DNA from: Cytophagia bacterium CHB2
Lineage (GTDB): Bacteria > Zhuqueibacterota > Zhuqueibacteria > Zhuqueibacterales > Zhuqueibacteraceae
Direction of reading: 5' to 3'
Assembly (NCBI GenBank): GCA_030263535.1
Contig: SZPB01000009.1
Span: forward strand, 1 to 44,155
DNA: 44,155 nucleotides
In this document: piece by piece, positions 1-9,206 of the stretch
Layout: the number at the start of each line of letters is the position of its first letter
How positions within the stretch are numbered: the first letter of the stretch is position 1
Position numbers and translations under genes: made by a program
The notes under the pieces: model-generated
The model's database searches: none
The model's input: the letters and a program-made list of their open reading frames with translations, nothing else
What the model was told of the DNA's origin: nothing

Positions 1-1
1 G

Positions 2-1729
2 TATAAAATTTTTCCCGAACGGTTTCGCAATGGCGATCCCAAGAATGATCCAACCATAAACGATATTGAAGGCGCATATCCGCATGACACCTCTTCGCCG
101 TGGCAAATTCATCCCTGGGCCGCGGATTGGTATGAGCTGCAACCGTATGAACGCAAAAATGGAAAAGATATTTGGTTCAATTTACAGCGCCGGCGTTACG
201 GCGGCGATTTGCAGGGCATACTGGATAAACTCGATTACTTGCAGAAGCTCGGCATCAATGCGATCTATTTAACGCCGGTCTTTGAATCGCCTTCCATGCA
301 CAAATACGACGCCGCCACGTATCATCACATTGATCCGAATTTTGGCCCGGCTCCGGAATGGGACCGCAAGATCATTGCAAGCGAAACCGGCCATGACCCG
401 ACGACCTGGAAATGGACGTCCGCGGACCGCTTGATGCTGCATCTGATCAACGAAGTGCATCGCCGCGGCATGCGCATCATTTTCGACGGCGTGTTTAATC
501 ACATTGGCTTGAATCATTGGGCATTTCGCGATGTGGCGCAGCGCCAGCAGGCTTCCCGTTATCGCGATTGGTTCAAAATACTCTCATGGCAGAACGCCAA
601 AACCGGCGAGAGTTTCCAGTATCAAGGCTGGTGGTCATTGAAAGAGTTGCCGGAATGGCGGCAGGATGAAAACGGCATCGTTACCGGGCCGCGCGACTAT
701 ATTTTCGCTATCACCAAGCGCTGGATGGATCCCAACAACGACGGCGATCCCGGCGACGGCATTGACGGCTGGCGGCTCGATGTTGCCGCGTGTGTGCATC
801 ATCAGTTTTGGAAACGCTGGCGCGAGCACGTGAAGAGCATCAATCCGGAGGCTTATCTCACGGGTGAATTGATCGATCCGATTGCTGAATTGCAGCCCTA
901 CCTGCAAGGCGATGAATTCGACGCCGTGATGAATTACAACTTCACATTTGCCTGTTCAGAATATTTTATGAATGAACGCACGCGCATACCGGCAGGCGAA
1001 TTCGACCGGCGCTTGCGCGAGTTGCGCGAGGCGTTTCCGCGCGACGTGGCTTTTGTCATGCAAAATCTGCTCGACAGCCATGATACCGATCGTTTTGTCT
1101 CACGCATTATCAACCGCGACAAGAGATCGATGCGTGACTGGATGGACTATTACAAATGGTCATGCGGCAACGGCGCCGACTATGACGGGCGCAAGCCGAA
1201 TGCGGCAGAACGCCAAGTGCAAAAGCTGCTCGCGCTGTTTCAAATGACGTACCTCGGCGCGCCGATGATTTATTATGGCACGGAAGCCGGCATGTGGGGC
1301 GCGAATGATCCCAGTTGCCGCAAGCCGATGGTGTGGGAGGATCTGGACTACGCCGAGGCCGGCTACTTGCCAAACGGCGAACAGCGCGCACATCCCGAAA
1401 CGGTTGCATTCGATCAGGATCTTTTTGAGCATTATCGCAAGCTCATTCGTGTGCGCAACACCCATCCGGCGCTGCAGGTCGGCAATTATCATACACTGCT
1501 CGCGGATGATGCGCGCGATCTGCTGGCTTTTTCACGATCACATGAAAATGAAAATATGGTTGTGGTCGTCAACAACAGCGGCGCAGATCAGCGCGTCATT
1601 GTGCCGGCGCTTCAAAACAGCGTTTATGGTGATCTCCTCGAAGATAATCATCGGTTCGCCTCGAATAGTGAGCAGCTCGAAGTCGACTTGAAAGCAAAAT
1701 CAGGCAGGATATTAATTCGGCGGGGGTGA
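2..1729 (+). CDS. GH13 alpha-amylase-family hydrolase (neopullulanase/cyclomaltodextrinase-like), 5' end outside window
   Basis: The reading frame is open from base 2, giving 575 visible residues; the start and probably the N-terminal beta-sandwich domain lie off the left edge. The visible part begins in the (beta/alpha)8 barrel (YKIFPERFRNGD). The four GH13 conserved regions are present: DGVFNH (Asp about 162), GWRLDVA (nucleophile Asp about 260), LTGELID (acid/base Glu about 289) and SHDTDR (Asp about 361), followed by a C-terminal beta domain. The family hydrolyses alpha-1,4 (and sometimes alpha-1,6) glucans or cyclodextrins. The long insert after the first strand and the YKIFPERF opening favour the neopullulanase/cyclomaltodextrinase group, but substrate cannot be fixed from sequence. 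No signal peptide can be judged. It is the only plus-strand gene at this end and converges on an outer-membrane-protein gene. Confidence 0.93.
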   Translation, partial: YKIFPERFRNGDPKNDPTINDIEGAYPHDTSSPWQIHPWAADWYELQPYERKNGKDIWFNLQRRRYGGDLQGILDKLDYLQKLGINAIYLTPVFESPSMHKYDAATYHHIDPNFGPAPEWDRKIIASETGHDPTTWKWTSADRLMLHLINEVHRRGMRIIFDGVFNHIGLNHWAFRDVAQRQQASRYRDWFKILSWQNAKTGESFQYQGWWSLKELPEWRQDENGIVTGPRDYIFAITKRWMDPNNDGDPGDGIDGWRLDVAACVHHQFWKRWREHVKSINPEAYLTGELIDPIAELQPYLQGDEFDAVMNYNFTFACSEYFMNERTRIPAGEFDRRLRELREAFPRDVAFVMQNLLDSHDTDRFVSRIINRDKRSMRDWMDYYKWSCGNGADYDGRKPNAAERQVQKLLALFQMTYLGAPMIYYGTEAGMWGANDPSCRKPMVWEDLDYAEAGYLPNGEQRAHPETVAFDQDLFEHYRKLIRVRNTHPALQVGNYHTLLADDARDLLAFSRSHENENMVVVVNNSGADQRVIVPALQNSVYGDLLEDNHRFASNSEQLEVDLKAKSGRILIRRG

Positions 1730-1747
1730 GTTTTATGATGCCCCATT

Positions 1748-1770
1748 CAGCCACGGCGAGGCCGTGGCTG
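1748..1770. repeat. GCCACGGC palindrome, copy 1 (REP-like or terminator stem)
   Basis: A perfect inverted repeat of 10-base arms (CAGCCACGGC and GCCGTGGCTG) around a GAG loop sits between the convergent GH13 and outer-membrane genes. There is no U-tract on either side, so a simple rho-independent terminator is not obvious. The same core, GCCACGGC...GCCGTGGC, recurs twice at 30613-30666, which argues for a dispersed palindromic repeat family that may still act as a bidirectional transcript end. Confidence 0.7.
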
Positions 1771-1785
1771 AACTCATTTACTTCA

Positions 1786-2337
1786 TCACAAGCGGTAACC
1801 GAGCATGAACGCGACTTCGATGTTCTTGTTGGTCCACGCCGCGGCGTCGCGTCCATTGCTGAAGATGTAGTTAAAAAATTCATACCGGAAAGAAATTTTT
1901 TGATTGATGGCGACTTTCGTGCCCGCGCCAAATCCATAGGTGAGGCTGTTCTCGCCATAGAATCGCGTCAATCCGAGATGAAAGGCAAGGTACGGTTCGA
2001 CTTTGCCGCTGGGAAAATATTGAACGGCGCGCGCGCCATGAAATACTACACGATCTGAACCGGCCACCAAGGCGGCGCCGTCCAATTGCCGCTTGAGGAA
2101 TTCCTGTTGGGCGCGGGCGAATCCCAAAACGGCCCCCACGCCAAAACGGCGATCAATACTGTAAAAATAGCGCAATCCTACATTAAACGATGTTTCAAAA
2201 CGATCGGGGGCATAGAAGCCGATATAAGGCGCGATTTCATGTACGGCCGCTGAAGGCGTCTGACTGAAACTCGCATTCATGCCCAAGAACATCATTGCCA
2301 GTACCACACAGAGTTTAAGATTTCTTCTTCCGTTCAT
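1786..2337 (-). CDS. Exported outer-membrane beta-barrel-like protein
   Basis: 183 residues. The first 26 form a typical signal peptide (basic MNGRRNLK, hydrophobic CVVLAMMFLGM, cleavage near SFSQ). The mature part alternates short amphipathic strands with Gly/Tyr/Phe turns (for example GFYAPDRFETSFNVGLRYFY) and ends in an aromatic strand (AFMLGYRL), as in small outer-membrane barrels of the OmpA/OmpW type. No enzyme motif is visible. It is followed upstream by two further exported proteins of similar style on the same strand, so the three may form one transcription unit. The family cannot be named further; confidence is high for export and moderate for the barrel. Confidence 0.7.
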   Translation of the reverse strand: MNGRRNLKLCVVLAMMFLGMNASFSQTPSAAVHEIAPYIGFYAPDRFETSFNVGLRYFYSIDRRFGVGAVLGFARAQQEFLKRQLDGAALVAGSDRVVFHGARAVQYFPSGKVEPYLAFHLGLTRFYGENSLTYGFGAGTKVAINQKISFRYEFFNYIFSNGRDAAAWTNKNIEVAFMLGYRL

Positions 2338-2401
2338 CCGTTGTCCTTACGATTCAACAAATTATCCGCATCGGCCAGGCTTGAGGTTGGCTTCAACAGG
2401 C

Positions 2402-3157
2402 TTAGATCTTTGACCAATCAACGCCGATGGTGATGCCCACCGTGAATTCCACAAAATTAACCAAACCCTGATTGGCGAAGGCGTTAAATTGGCGCAAATC
2501 TGCGCGCAGCCAATTGTTGCCGCGCAAATGGCGTTGCACTCCCAGACCATAGTTGATAACCATATTCGAACGCGCGTCATTGTTCGCCGCGCTCAGGGGC
2601 ACGGTGTTGATCACGCCGGCGCCCGCCGTCAACCATCCATCGTAGCGCAGCTTGAGCGGCCTGAGATATCGCACATTCCCATACAAAAGATAAAATGAAG
2701 CGACCTTGCTGGTGGCGTATTGCAATGTGGTTTCAATATCCATCCGCGGCAGATTGCGATACGAAATTTTTCCCACATAAGTAAACGCACTGCTGAAAGC
2801 GCCAAGGTGGAACGAGATGCCGCCGGGCGGCAACGGCTCCGGCGTCCACAACGTGGCCGGGCGCTTCGGTTTGCGATTCAGCTCCGGATTCTTCCCCAAA
2901 TAAATCCAGCCTTTGCGCTCATCACGACTCGCAAGTTGAATCCACAAACCGCGATTCTGCAGAACACGCACCGTATCGCCCGCTGCAAGTATGGCGAGTT
3001 TGCGACTCGTCGTGCTCGGCATTTCATATAATGGCGTTTCTTTATCTTTCAACACAGCGATTTGCGCCTGCGCTGTAAAATTGCATCCCAACATTATGAG
3101 CACAGCGCAATATACGCCACGCTTTAACAATTCTTGTGTGCGGCAAAACCGATTCAT
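2402..3157 (-). CDS. Exported protein with N-terminal SH3-like domain and C-terminal barrel-like region
   Basis: 251 residues. The N-terminus (MNRFCRTQELLKRG then a hydrophobic stretch ending TAQAQ) is a signal peptide of about 32 residues. Residues about 33-90 look like a bacterial SH3 domain (YEMPSTTSRKLAILAAGDTVRVL, GLWIQLA, KGWIYLGKN), a fold often used to bind peptidoglycan or peptides. A Pro-rich linker follows, then about 140 residues of alternating beta strands resembling a small outer-membrane barrel (WLRADLRQF, FVEFTVGITIGVDW). A periplasmic SH3 joined to a barrel would suit an outer-membrane protein contacting the cell wall; that is inference. It lies between two other barrel-like genes on the same strand. 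Confidence 0.65.
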   Translation of the reverse strand: MNRFCRTQELLKRGVYCAVLIMLGCNFTAQAQIAVLKDKETPLYEMPSTTSRKLAILAAGDTVRVLQNRGLWIQLASRDERKGWIYLGKNPELNRKPKRPATLWTPEPLPPGGISFHLGAFSSAFTYVGKISYRNLPRMDIETTLQYATSKVASFYLLYGNVRYLRPLKLRYDGWLTAGAGVINTVPLSAANNDARSNMVINYGLGVQRHLRGNNWLRADLRQFNAFANQGLVNFVEFTVGITIGVDWSKI

Positions 3158-3199
3158 GGATACTCAAGCACCGTCGTGTTGCGATCAATAGTCATGTAT

Positions 3200-3826
3200 T
3201 CAAAATGCCGCGGAAAACCCCGCACCCCATTGATAAAAAGGCCGCCAGGCCGGGCGCGTCGAATTGCGCTCCAATTCAGCAATCGCGCCTCTGACGAAAT
3301 GTTGTTTCACCTCCGCCAACGCAGAGAAGCGTGAGCTCAAACGCCAGCGCAAACCCGCCCCCCAAGCCGGTGCGAATTTGTTTTCATGCGGCGACTGCAG
3401 GGTGATTTCACCCAAAGCGCCTGCCGTAAAACGAAAGGCGCGTGGGCTTAAATGCAGCCAGCCAGTTTGGAGATCAACAAAAACCTCCACAGGCAAAACC
3501 TTTGTCGGTTGCAGCGCCGCACGCGTGGCCACAAAAACTTGATATGCGGCTGCACCGGTTTCATGTTCGCCATCGATCAGCTCCAAAGACTTTGTTGTGC
3601 GCGCATGGGAAAAGCCAAAAACAACGGCCAGCCGAGTGCCGACAAGCGAACGCCCCACAGCGACGGCCACGCCTTCTCCTGCTTCATAACCCAGATCTGC
3701 ATGAAAACGAGCGGCCAAAACCTGAGCCGTTACAAACCATGGAAATTGTGCCTGATTATGTTGGGCGAGCACGGAAACAGATGGGCAAAGCCAAAGAAGG
3801 CTCACAGCAATTGCACGAAAATACAT
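3200..3826 (-). CDS. Exported barrel-like protein of unknown function
   Basis: The frame opens at 3895 but the ATG at 3826 is preferred because it starts a clear signal peptide (MYFRAIAVSLLWLCPSVSVLAQ); this gives 208 residues. The mature sequence is rich in alternating hydrophobic and polar residues with frequent Gly and aromatic residues (FPWFVTAQVLAARFHADLGY, WGAGLRWRLSSRFSALAEVK) and ends in Phe (WGAGFSAAF), consistent with an outer-membrane barrel. No catalytic motif was recognised. It is the first of three exported genes read toward 1786. The 250 bases upstream (3896-4149) hold no gene or strong structure that I can see. Confidence 0.55.
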   Translation of the reverse strand: MYFRAIAVSLLWLCPSVSVLAQHNQAQFPWFVTAQVLAARFHADLGYEAGEGVAVAVGRSLVGTRLAVVFGFSHARTTKSLELIDGEHETGAAAYQVFVATRAALQPTKVLPVEVFVDLQTGWLHLSPRAFRFTAGALGEITLQSPHENKFAPAWGAGLRWRLSSRFSALAEVKQHFVRGAIAELERNSTRPAWRPFYQWGAGFSAAF

Positions 3827-4149
3827 TTCACGCTTCGATTCAGGTTGGACACGCAGACGATTTTTCCGGGTCGAGCTGTAAGCGGCTGTGATCAATCGTA
3901 TTGACCTGGAGCAGCTAAATGCAAAAATGAAATTGAGTGTCAGGCGGGGCAGTCAAATCATTTTCGCGAGCAAGGCCTGCAGAAACACAACTTGTAAATT
4001 AACCTAAGCGATAAGCAGGCGGGCCAACATGCCCGGGACTGATCCCAAATAACCCGGCTTCACGGATGCAAATTTTTGGCCATCGCGGAGGAGGGCTGGA
4101 GGCAGGAAAAAATTTGCGGTTGGGATTTGAGGTGTAAACTCTGGGCGAG

Positions 4150-4923
4150 TTACAACAAAACTTGCACAAGCAGCATCAAGCAAAACCCATATGTAAACGC
4201 CCAGGCAATTTTTGCGGGCTTTTCATCGTGCAGAGCGTCAGGAATAATTTCAAGCAGTATGAGAAACATCATGGCGCCCGCAGCGAACCCCATGAGCACG
4301 GGCATCAGCGGCTGAAAAAACCAGGAAGCCATGGCGGCCGGCAGCGCCGCCATCGGTTGCGGCAGGCTCGTGAGCACCGCAGCCCAGAAACAACGCATAA
4401 TGCTTGCGCCCGTGGCGCGCATGGGCAATGCCACGGCCAGGCCTTCTGGAATATTGTGAATGCCAATGGCAAGCGCGATGTAGGAACCCAGATGAGTCGA
4501 GTAAAGTTCTTCCGAAGCATACCCCACACCCACGGCAACCCCTTCAGGAATGCTGTGTATACTCATCGCGAGAAAGATGAGAATTTCCGTGCGCCCGCCC
4601 CAGCGTTTCCACGAAGCCTGGCTCAGGCGTTCTTCACTCAAATAACGATTCGAACTCCACAAAAATACCGACCCGAGCAGGATGCCGGCGAGCACGGGCG
4701 CAACCCTTGAGAGGCTCATCTCCGGCTGCGCCATTTGCAAGCCCGGCAGAATGAGATTATAAACCGAAGCGGCAAGCATCAAACCGCCGGCAAAGCCGTA
4801 GCCGAGGCCGGTGTGCTTCTGCAAGTCAAAATGCTTGAGCAACAAGGGCAACGCGCCCAAGCCGCAGGCCAGGCTCGCCAACAGGCCGGCAATGAGGCTT
4901 TTGACTAGAATTTCAAGCGGCAT
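4150..4923 (-). CDS. ZIP-family divalent metal transporter
   Basis: 257 residues with about eight hydrophobic segments. Two metal-binding signatures lie on consecutive helices: HSIPEGVAVGVG and HNIPEGLAVALP, the HxxPEG pair that forms the binuclear metal site of ZIP transporters (GufA/ZupT branch). The family moves Zn2+, Fe2+ or Mn2+ into the cytoplasm; which metal cannot be read from the sequence. A His/Asp-rich loop is absent. The gene follows the DUF4159 gene with 21 bases between and is probably in the same transcript. Length is normal for bacterial ZIP proteins. Confidence 0.9.
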   Translation of the reverse strand: MPLEILVKSLIAGLLASLACGLGALPLLLKHFDLQKHTGLGYGFAGGLMLAASVYNLILPGLQMAQPEMSLSRVAPVLAGILLGSVFLWSSNRYLSEERLSQASWKRWGGRTEILIFLAMSIHSIPEGVAVGVGYASEELYSTHLGSYIALAIGIHNIPEGLAVALPMRATGASIMRCFWAAVLTSLPQPMAALPAAMASWFFQPLMPVLMGFAAGAMMFLILLEIIPDALHDEKPAKIAWAFTYGFCLMLLVQVLL

Positions 4924-4944
4924 ACATCGTTCGCCATAAGAACC

Positions 4945-5607
4945 TCAAGCAGCCATCGCATACATCACAATATTCACGCCGAATTTCGTATTGTCCTCCG
5001 CCAGCCAACGCTTGTTGCGAAAATCATAATCCCATTCACAGCCGTAATCTTTATTGCTGTACAACACAGCAATCCTGTTGTCGATGATGATGGCTTTGAG
5101 ATAGTCATGCACAAGATCATCGCCCCAGCCGTTCAACTCGAACGAGGTGGTTGGCGGGCCATTATTAAAATCAAAAAACGCATGATAGAGTTCATGATCA
5201 TTCGGTATTTTTTGCAGCGCCTCCTTGCCAAAAATCTCCGCCATTTGGGTTTCAAAGGATTGCGCAAATAATCCGTCAATGTCATGATTGCAGTCATCGA
5301 CGAAAACAAAGCCGCCGTGACGCACATATTTCTCAAAATGATCCGCCTCCCGTTGCGCAAATTGCACGAGTTTGTGACCGGAGAGATAACAAAAAGGCGC
5401 GTACAGCATTTCCGGATCGGCGAGCGAAACGATTTTTTCGTGGGGATCAACCTCGACGGTGGTGTACTCAATCAACGAGTTGAGCAGATTGGAGGGCATG
5501 CGTTGATCAACATCCCAATCCCCGGACATGTATTGCAAACGCGTGAAGAAAAAATCCGGGCGGCGGAGTTCCAAATTGCGCGGGGTGAAATTCGATGCTT
5601 GCGTCAC
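4945..5607 (-). CDS. DUF4159 domain protein
   Basis: 220 residues starting at a GTG; an in-frame stop 12 bases upstream fixes the start close to here. The pattern (FTPRNLELRRPDFFFTRLQY, the later FVFVDD segment, FGVNIVMYAMAA at the end) is that of DUF4159, a Rossmann-like fold related to the glutamine-amidotransferase-like domain and often seen near MoxR/DUF58 or cell-envelope genes. The usual signal peptide is absent, so it may act in the cytoplasm. Function is unknown. It is followed by the ZIP gene; upstream there are 240 bases without a convincing gene before the next minus-strand gene ends at 5848. Confidence 0.75.
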   Translation of the reverse strand: MTQASNFTPRNLELRRPDFFFTRLQYMSGDWDVDQRMPSNLLNSLIEYTTVEVDPHEKIVSLADPEMLYAPFCYLSGHKLVQFAQREADHFEKYVRHGGFVFVDDCNHDIDGLFAQSFETQMAEIFGKEALQKIPNDHELYHAFFDFNNGPPTTSFELNGWGDDLVHDYLKAIIIDNRIAVLYSNKDYGCEWDYDFRNKRWLAEDNTKFGVNIVMYAMAA

Positions 5608-5847
5608 GTTGCATCCACGTTACTGGTTCAATGTTTTCGTGATCCTGCGGCTATTCAAAACCAAGCTCGTGCCGTTTCCTGCATGGTCACAAGATAGCAA
5701 AAAAAGGACGCGGGACAATATTGATTTGATCGTATTGCAAAACTTCTACCCGATCCAAAAACTGATTGACGGAAGCCGGGCGACTCTTTTTTGCCTTGGG
5801 ATAACGGCGGGGCGATGACTTGAGACGGGCGCCAAAGGGATTTGCTT

Positions 5848-6720
5848 TCACAAATGCAGCGCTAACTTCGCCTTTTGAGGCAGTGCGCGATAAATGGCCT
5901 TTGCGTCGTCGCGGTGCAGTTCCAGCGCAATCCAAAACCGGTGTTGCGGCAGCTTTTTTTGTGACAACGAATCCGCCGCAGCGCGCGCCGTGTTCCACGT
6001 GCGTTGTGTGTCATACCACAGTTTTTGCACCCGCCCCTCCCACGAGGGCGTTTGCTCCTGCTCCACAACAATGGTGAGATTACGGTCGAATTCCCAGGTG
6101 AAATGTACGTCGCGATCCTCCAGCGAGATTTCAGTCTTGCGTTGCTCCGCTTCAATGGTGTCTTTCGGCGCTTCAATCACACGAATCGGCGCTTTCGGAA
6201 GCGTGGCCAGCTCGCGTTGTAAAACAAAAGGGCTGGCGAGCCAAAAGCGGAGGCGGCCTTTGGCGCGGAGGTGATCCAATGCGCGGCTCATTTCGTATCG
6301 AATGATCTTACACTGCCGCATCGGCACACCTTTGACTTCCAACGCGGCTAGACTATCGGTCAAATTAATCACAAGCCCGATGGAATCGCCCCGGCTCATT
6401 TGCTGCCGGGCTTTCCAATATGCCTCTTCGATATCGAGCGTTAAGCGCCGTTGTGCCAGCGCCTGTTTTTCTGCCTCGTCCTCCGGTTCTTTGAGTCTGA
6501 CATGGTGAGTCGTATCAGCGATCATCGCGGCGGGCGGCGGTTCTTCAAAGGTGTGCTGCCGAACCGGCAGTGCGACGGCAAGAACAAACAGTGTGAGCGG
6601 CAGGGGAAGCAAAAAAAGGAAAAAGAGCATTTGCCGTTTGCGATTACCCGCCAGCAATCGTACAAAAGGCATAAAGGGCTTGGCAAGAACGTTACCAATT
6701 TTTTTCAAAAAGCTGCTCAC
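5848..6720 (-). CDS. Membrane-anchored protein of unknown function in an L,D-transpeptidase cluster
   Basis: 290 residues from a GTG start. Residues about 30-50 form one transmembrane segment (MLFFLFLLPLPLTLFVLAVA) after a basic N-terminus, so most of the protein should lie in the periplasm. The rest is charged and mostly helical, with a segment DIEEAYWKARQQMSRGDSIG and a repeated theme of short beta/alpha elements; no known catalytic motif was found. It begins 23 bases after the end of an L,D-transpeptidase gene and shares its membrane topology, so a role with that enzyme in the cell wall is a reasonable guess. I do not recognise the family. Confidence 0.75.
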   Translation of the reverse strand: MSSFLKKIGNVLAKPFMPFVRLLAGNRKRQMLFFLFLLPLPLTLFVLAVALPVRQHTFEEPPPAAMIADTTHHVRLKEPEDEAEKQALAQRRLTLDIEEAYWKARQQMSRGDSIGLVINLTDSLAALEVKGVPMRQCKIIRYEMSRALDHLRAKGRLRFWLASPFVLQRELATLPKAPIRVIEAPKDTIEAEQRKTEISLEDRDVHFTWEFDRNLTIVVEQEQTPSWEGRVQKLWYDTQRTWNTARAAADSLSQKKLPQHRFWIALELHRDDAKAIYRALPQKAKLALHL

Positions 6721-6743
6721 AGGGCTGCGCTATTCTCCGAAAT

Positions 6744-7547
6744 TCAGTAGATAAAAACTTTCGATCCCAGTTCCAAATTTTGATAGACAATGCGCAGATC
6801 TTCGTCGCCTAAACGCACGCAGCCATGGGTGACCGGCATACCGAGCAGGCGCTGATAAAGTGTGCCATGCACCAAATAACCGTTGCCAAAAGATAGCGCG
6901 TAATCGCCGAGCACGCCCGCTTCAAAGCGCTCCGGTGAGTTGGGCGGAGGCACGGGCCGGCCTTCCTCAATAAAGGCCCAATCCGGCATACGCCAGACCG
7001 GGTTTTTAATCTTGCCTTGAATGCGAAACATGCCACGCGGGGTCGAGAAAATCCACTGGCGATCGTCTTGCGCTTTCAGCAAGACATAGCTGCCGGTGGA
7101 GCACAGGCCTTCGTGAATCAATTTGTTTCCGGACATCACATAAATGCGATTGCCGGAAGAGTTGACAATGAGATACGGCTGGCGCGGAATCAGCGCATTC
7201 ATTTTTCTCTGCAAACTGCTGAGCCGTCTTTCCGCTTGCTGAATTTCTCGTTTGAGTCTTGCAATATCCATCGTGCGCGTTTCCAGCGAAAATTGCGACT
7301 CCGGCAGGATGGCGAAGACCCATTCACGCAACGTTGGCGCCGTGAAAAGAATGATGATCGAGAGCACAAGCCCGGTGAGGAAGCCATAAAGAATCACGCG
7401 CAACGTAGAAGCTGGCGCGGCAGGCGGCGAGGCCGCAGCAACCAATGGAGACACGCCCTCATCGGTTGGCGCCAAATCGGCGTGAAGGCTTGGGCGGCTG
7501 TTTTTTTCTTCAGCAGCGTTCTGCGAAGTGTGCTTAGACGTTATCAT
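6744..7547 (-). CDS. Membrane-anchored L,D-transpeptidase (YkuD domain)
   Basis: The ATG at 7547 is preferred over a TTG at 7559; this gives 267 residues. A Pro/Ala-rich cytoplasmic tail precedes one transmembrane helix (LYGFLTGLVLSIIILF, about residues 45-65), a short coiled coil (IARLKREIQQAERRLSSLQR), then a YkuD domain. The active site is complete: HGTLY followed by PVTHGCVRL with the catalytic Cys about 25 residues from the C-terminus. Such enzymes form 3-3 cross-links in peptidoglycan or attach proteins to it from the periplasmic side. The protein ends directly after the catalytic domain. It lies between a second, different L,D-transpeptidase and a membrane protein on the same strand. 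Confidence 0.92.
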   Translation of the reverse strand: MITSKHTSQNAAEEKNSRPSLHADLAPTDEGVSPLVAAASPPAAPASTLRVILYGFLTGLVLSIIILFTAPTLREWVFAILPESQFSLETRTMDIARLKREIQQAERRLSSLQRKMNALIPRQPYLIVNSSGNRIYVMSGNKLIHEGLCSTGSYVLLKAQDDRQWIFSTPRGMFRIQGKIKNPVWRMPDWAFIEEGRPVPPPNSPERFEAGVLGDYALSFGNGYLVHGTLYQRLLGMPVTHGCVRLGDEDLRIVYQNLELGSKVFIY

Positions 7548-7687
7548 GGCTGTTGGCAATTACATTCAGCTTGAATGATCGTCCTGATCGCAGATAGTGC
7601 ACAAAGATATTGCAAACTGAGCTAGAAAATAATACAGCAGTTTTCACATGCAAGGGTATTTCATACCCGCTACTTCATCGATTCGCG

Positions 7688-9088
7688 TCAATCTCCGCTC
7701 GTAGACCTGTGACCATTGGCGGGCAACCCTTTCAGCGATCCCACGATGGTGACCGGCGTTCCCACCGCCGACCACTCATAAATCTCATCCATATGGCGAT
7801 TTTCCAATGCGACGCACCCGGCCGTCCAATTCACGCCTTTGCCGCCTTCTCCATGAACTTCAATCAATCCACCGATCGAGGCGAAACGCGACAATTCCCC
7901 TCTTTTCTGAGCCTCACCAAAGCGTTGGCGATCTTCGTGATTGGGATAATCGATCTGCAAGGCTTTATAGTAAATCGTTTGTTTGTCGGCTTTTTTCTTA
8001 ATCACGCGATAGCGCCCCTCGGGGGTTGCATTATCGCCGCGCTGACGTTTGTGACCGAGCCACCCTGGGCCAAGCTCAACGGGATATTCCGCGCGCAATT
8101 GGCCATCGGCATAAACAAAGCAGCGATGCGCCATTTTATCGACGATAATCGCGGTGCTGTCGGTTGCAGCCGACCACGCAATGGTTTCATTCACCCAGCG
8201 TTGCCATACCGGCACCTGGCGCAGATAAGCTTCCAGCGTTGCTTTCGTGGTGCTCCATGCGCCGTTCACCAGCGGCTCGGCGGTCTGCAATTTTGCTTTC
8301 GCCGTGAGAAAATCCCGGCGCCAATGCGCAAACTTGCTTTCAATAACAATCAACTCGCTGGCAACAAATTTTTGCCAAAGCGCTTTGTTGACGGGAATGC
8401 GCTTGGCCTGGTTACGGAAGTCTTCCACGGTTTGCTGCAAGCGTGCAATGCCGAAGGTGGTGAGCAGTTCCAGCGAGTCGCGCCGCGCCACGGCAAGCGT
8501 GCCCGCGATGCGGGCGCAGATCTGCGCGCTTTCCGCAAACTGATGCGTCGCTTGAAAATCACGATTCCAAAACCATTTGCGATTTTCATTTTGCCAGGCG
8601 GCACGCGCCTGCTCCAGGTAATACTCCGCTTGCTGCATCACTTCTGGCGCATAGCTCGCGGCTTCGCGATGCCGCGCTTCACTCACGGCCAGGCGCGCTT
8701 GTTCATAAATTTCCGTGGGCACGGGCGACTTTAAACGAACAATTGCGACGCCGACCGCCATCAGGAACATCGCGGCGAGTATTCCGGCCAGAATCCGTTT
8801 ACGTCCCAAGTGCAGCCGGATCGGCTGTATGAACGTGTTGAGAAAATGCCACGCTTCACGGCTTTTGCGCCGAAGCGTTTCGAACCAATGTTTCAGCACC
8901 GGGTAGGTTTCTTTCAGATGAACCTTGAAAGCGCTCAACCGCTTTCGGCTCCCGGCTCGCAGGGTTTCGATGGTGCGCCCCAACACCGGCTTGATGCCGT
9001 TGAGCAACAGGCTCATTCGCCGTAACGCGTTACGGTTTCTCATCCTGAGTTTCTCGGAAAGAGAGCGGTGAATGATTCGGAAAGTCAT
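7688..9088 (-). CDS. L,D-transpeptidase with long helical stalk and YafK-like active site
   Basis: 466 residues. A basic region of about 95 residues precedes a transmembrane helix (ILAGILAAMFLMAVGVAIV). Residues about 130-290 are helical and resemble the DUF4398 pattern (EARHREAASYAPEVMQQAEY). The last 150 residues form a YkuD-like catalytic domain (DNATPEGRYRV, LQIDYPNHEDR, EVHGEGG, WTAGCVALENRHMDEI) with catalytic Cys about 425. The catalytic loop reads TAGC where classical enzymes have SHGC; this variant, with PEGxY and YPN motifs, fits the YafK (DpaA) branch, of which E. coli DpaA releases Braun lipoprotein from peptidoglycan. The start could also be an internal ATG at 9043. The gene follows a DUF4398-type lipoprotein. 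Confidence 0.88.
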   Translation of the reverse strand: MTFRIIHRSLSEKLRMRNRNALRRMSLLLNGIKPVLGRTIETLRAGSRKRLSAFKVHLKETYPVLKHWFETLRRKSREAWHFLNTFIQPIRLHLGRKRILAGILAAMFLMAVGVAIVRLKSPVPTEIYEQARLAVSEARHREAASYAPEVMQQAEYYLEQARAAWQNENRKWFWNRDFQATHQFAESAQICARIAGTLAVARRDSLELLTTFGIARLQQTVEDFRNQAKRIPVNKALWQKFVASELIVIESKFAHWRRDFLTAKAKLQTAEPLVNGAWSTTKATLEAYLRQVPVWQRWVNETIAWSAATDSTAIIVDKMAHRCFVYADGQLRAEYPVELGPGWLGHKRQRGDNATPEGRYRVIKKKADKQTIYYKALQIDYPNHEDRQRFGEAQKRGELSRFASIGGLIEVHGEGGKGVNWTAGCVALENRHMDEIYEWSAVGTPVTIVGSLKGLPANGHRSTSGD

Positions 9089-9206
9089 ACGGGAGGATAC
9101 GCTTTACAAATAGAAAACCTCGGCCGGCGATCAAATGTTTTACCTGTTTGAGGTCAAATACAATCGCCGGTCGAGGCAGAAATGGGGAATTGACAGAGAT
9201 AATCCG

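Noticed and set aside
5687-5998. Minus-strand 103-codon frame overlapping the end of the membrane-anchored gene
   Set aside because: It overlaps a better-supported gene, has basic low-complexity sequence and no ribosome site.
7610-8734. A 374-codon plus-strand open frame opposite the second L,D-transpeptidase
   Set aside because: The minus-strand gene has a membrane helix and complete catalytic motifs; the plus-strand translation has none.
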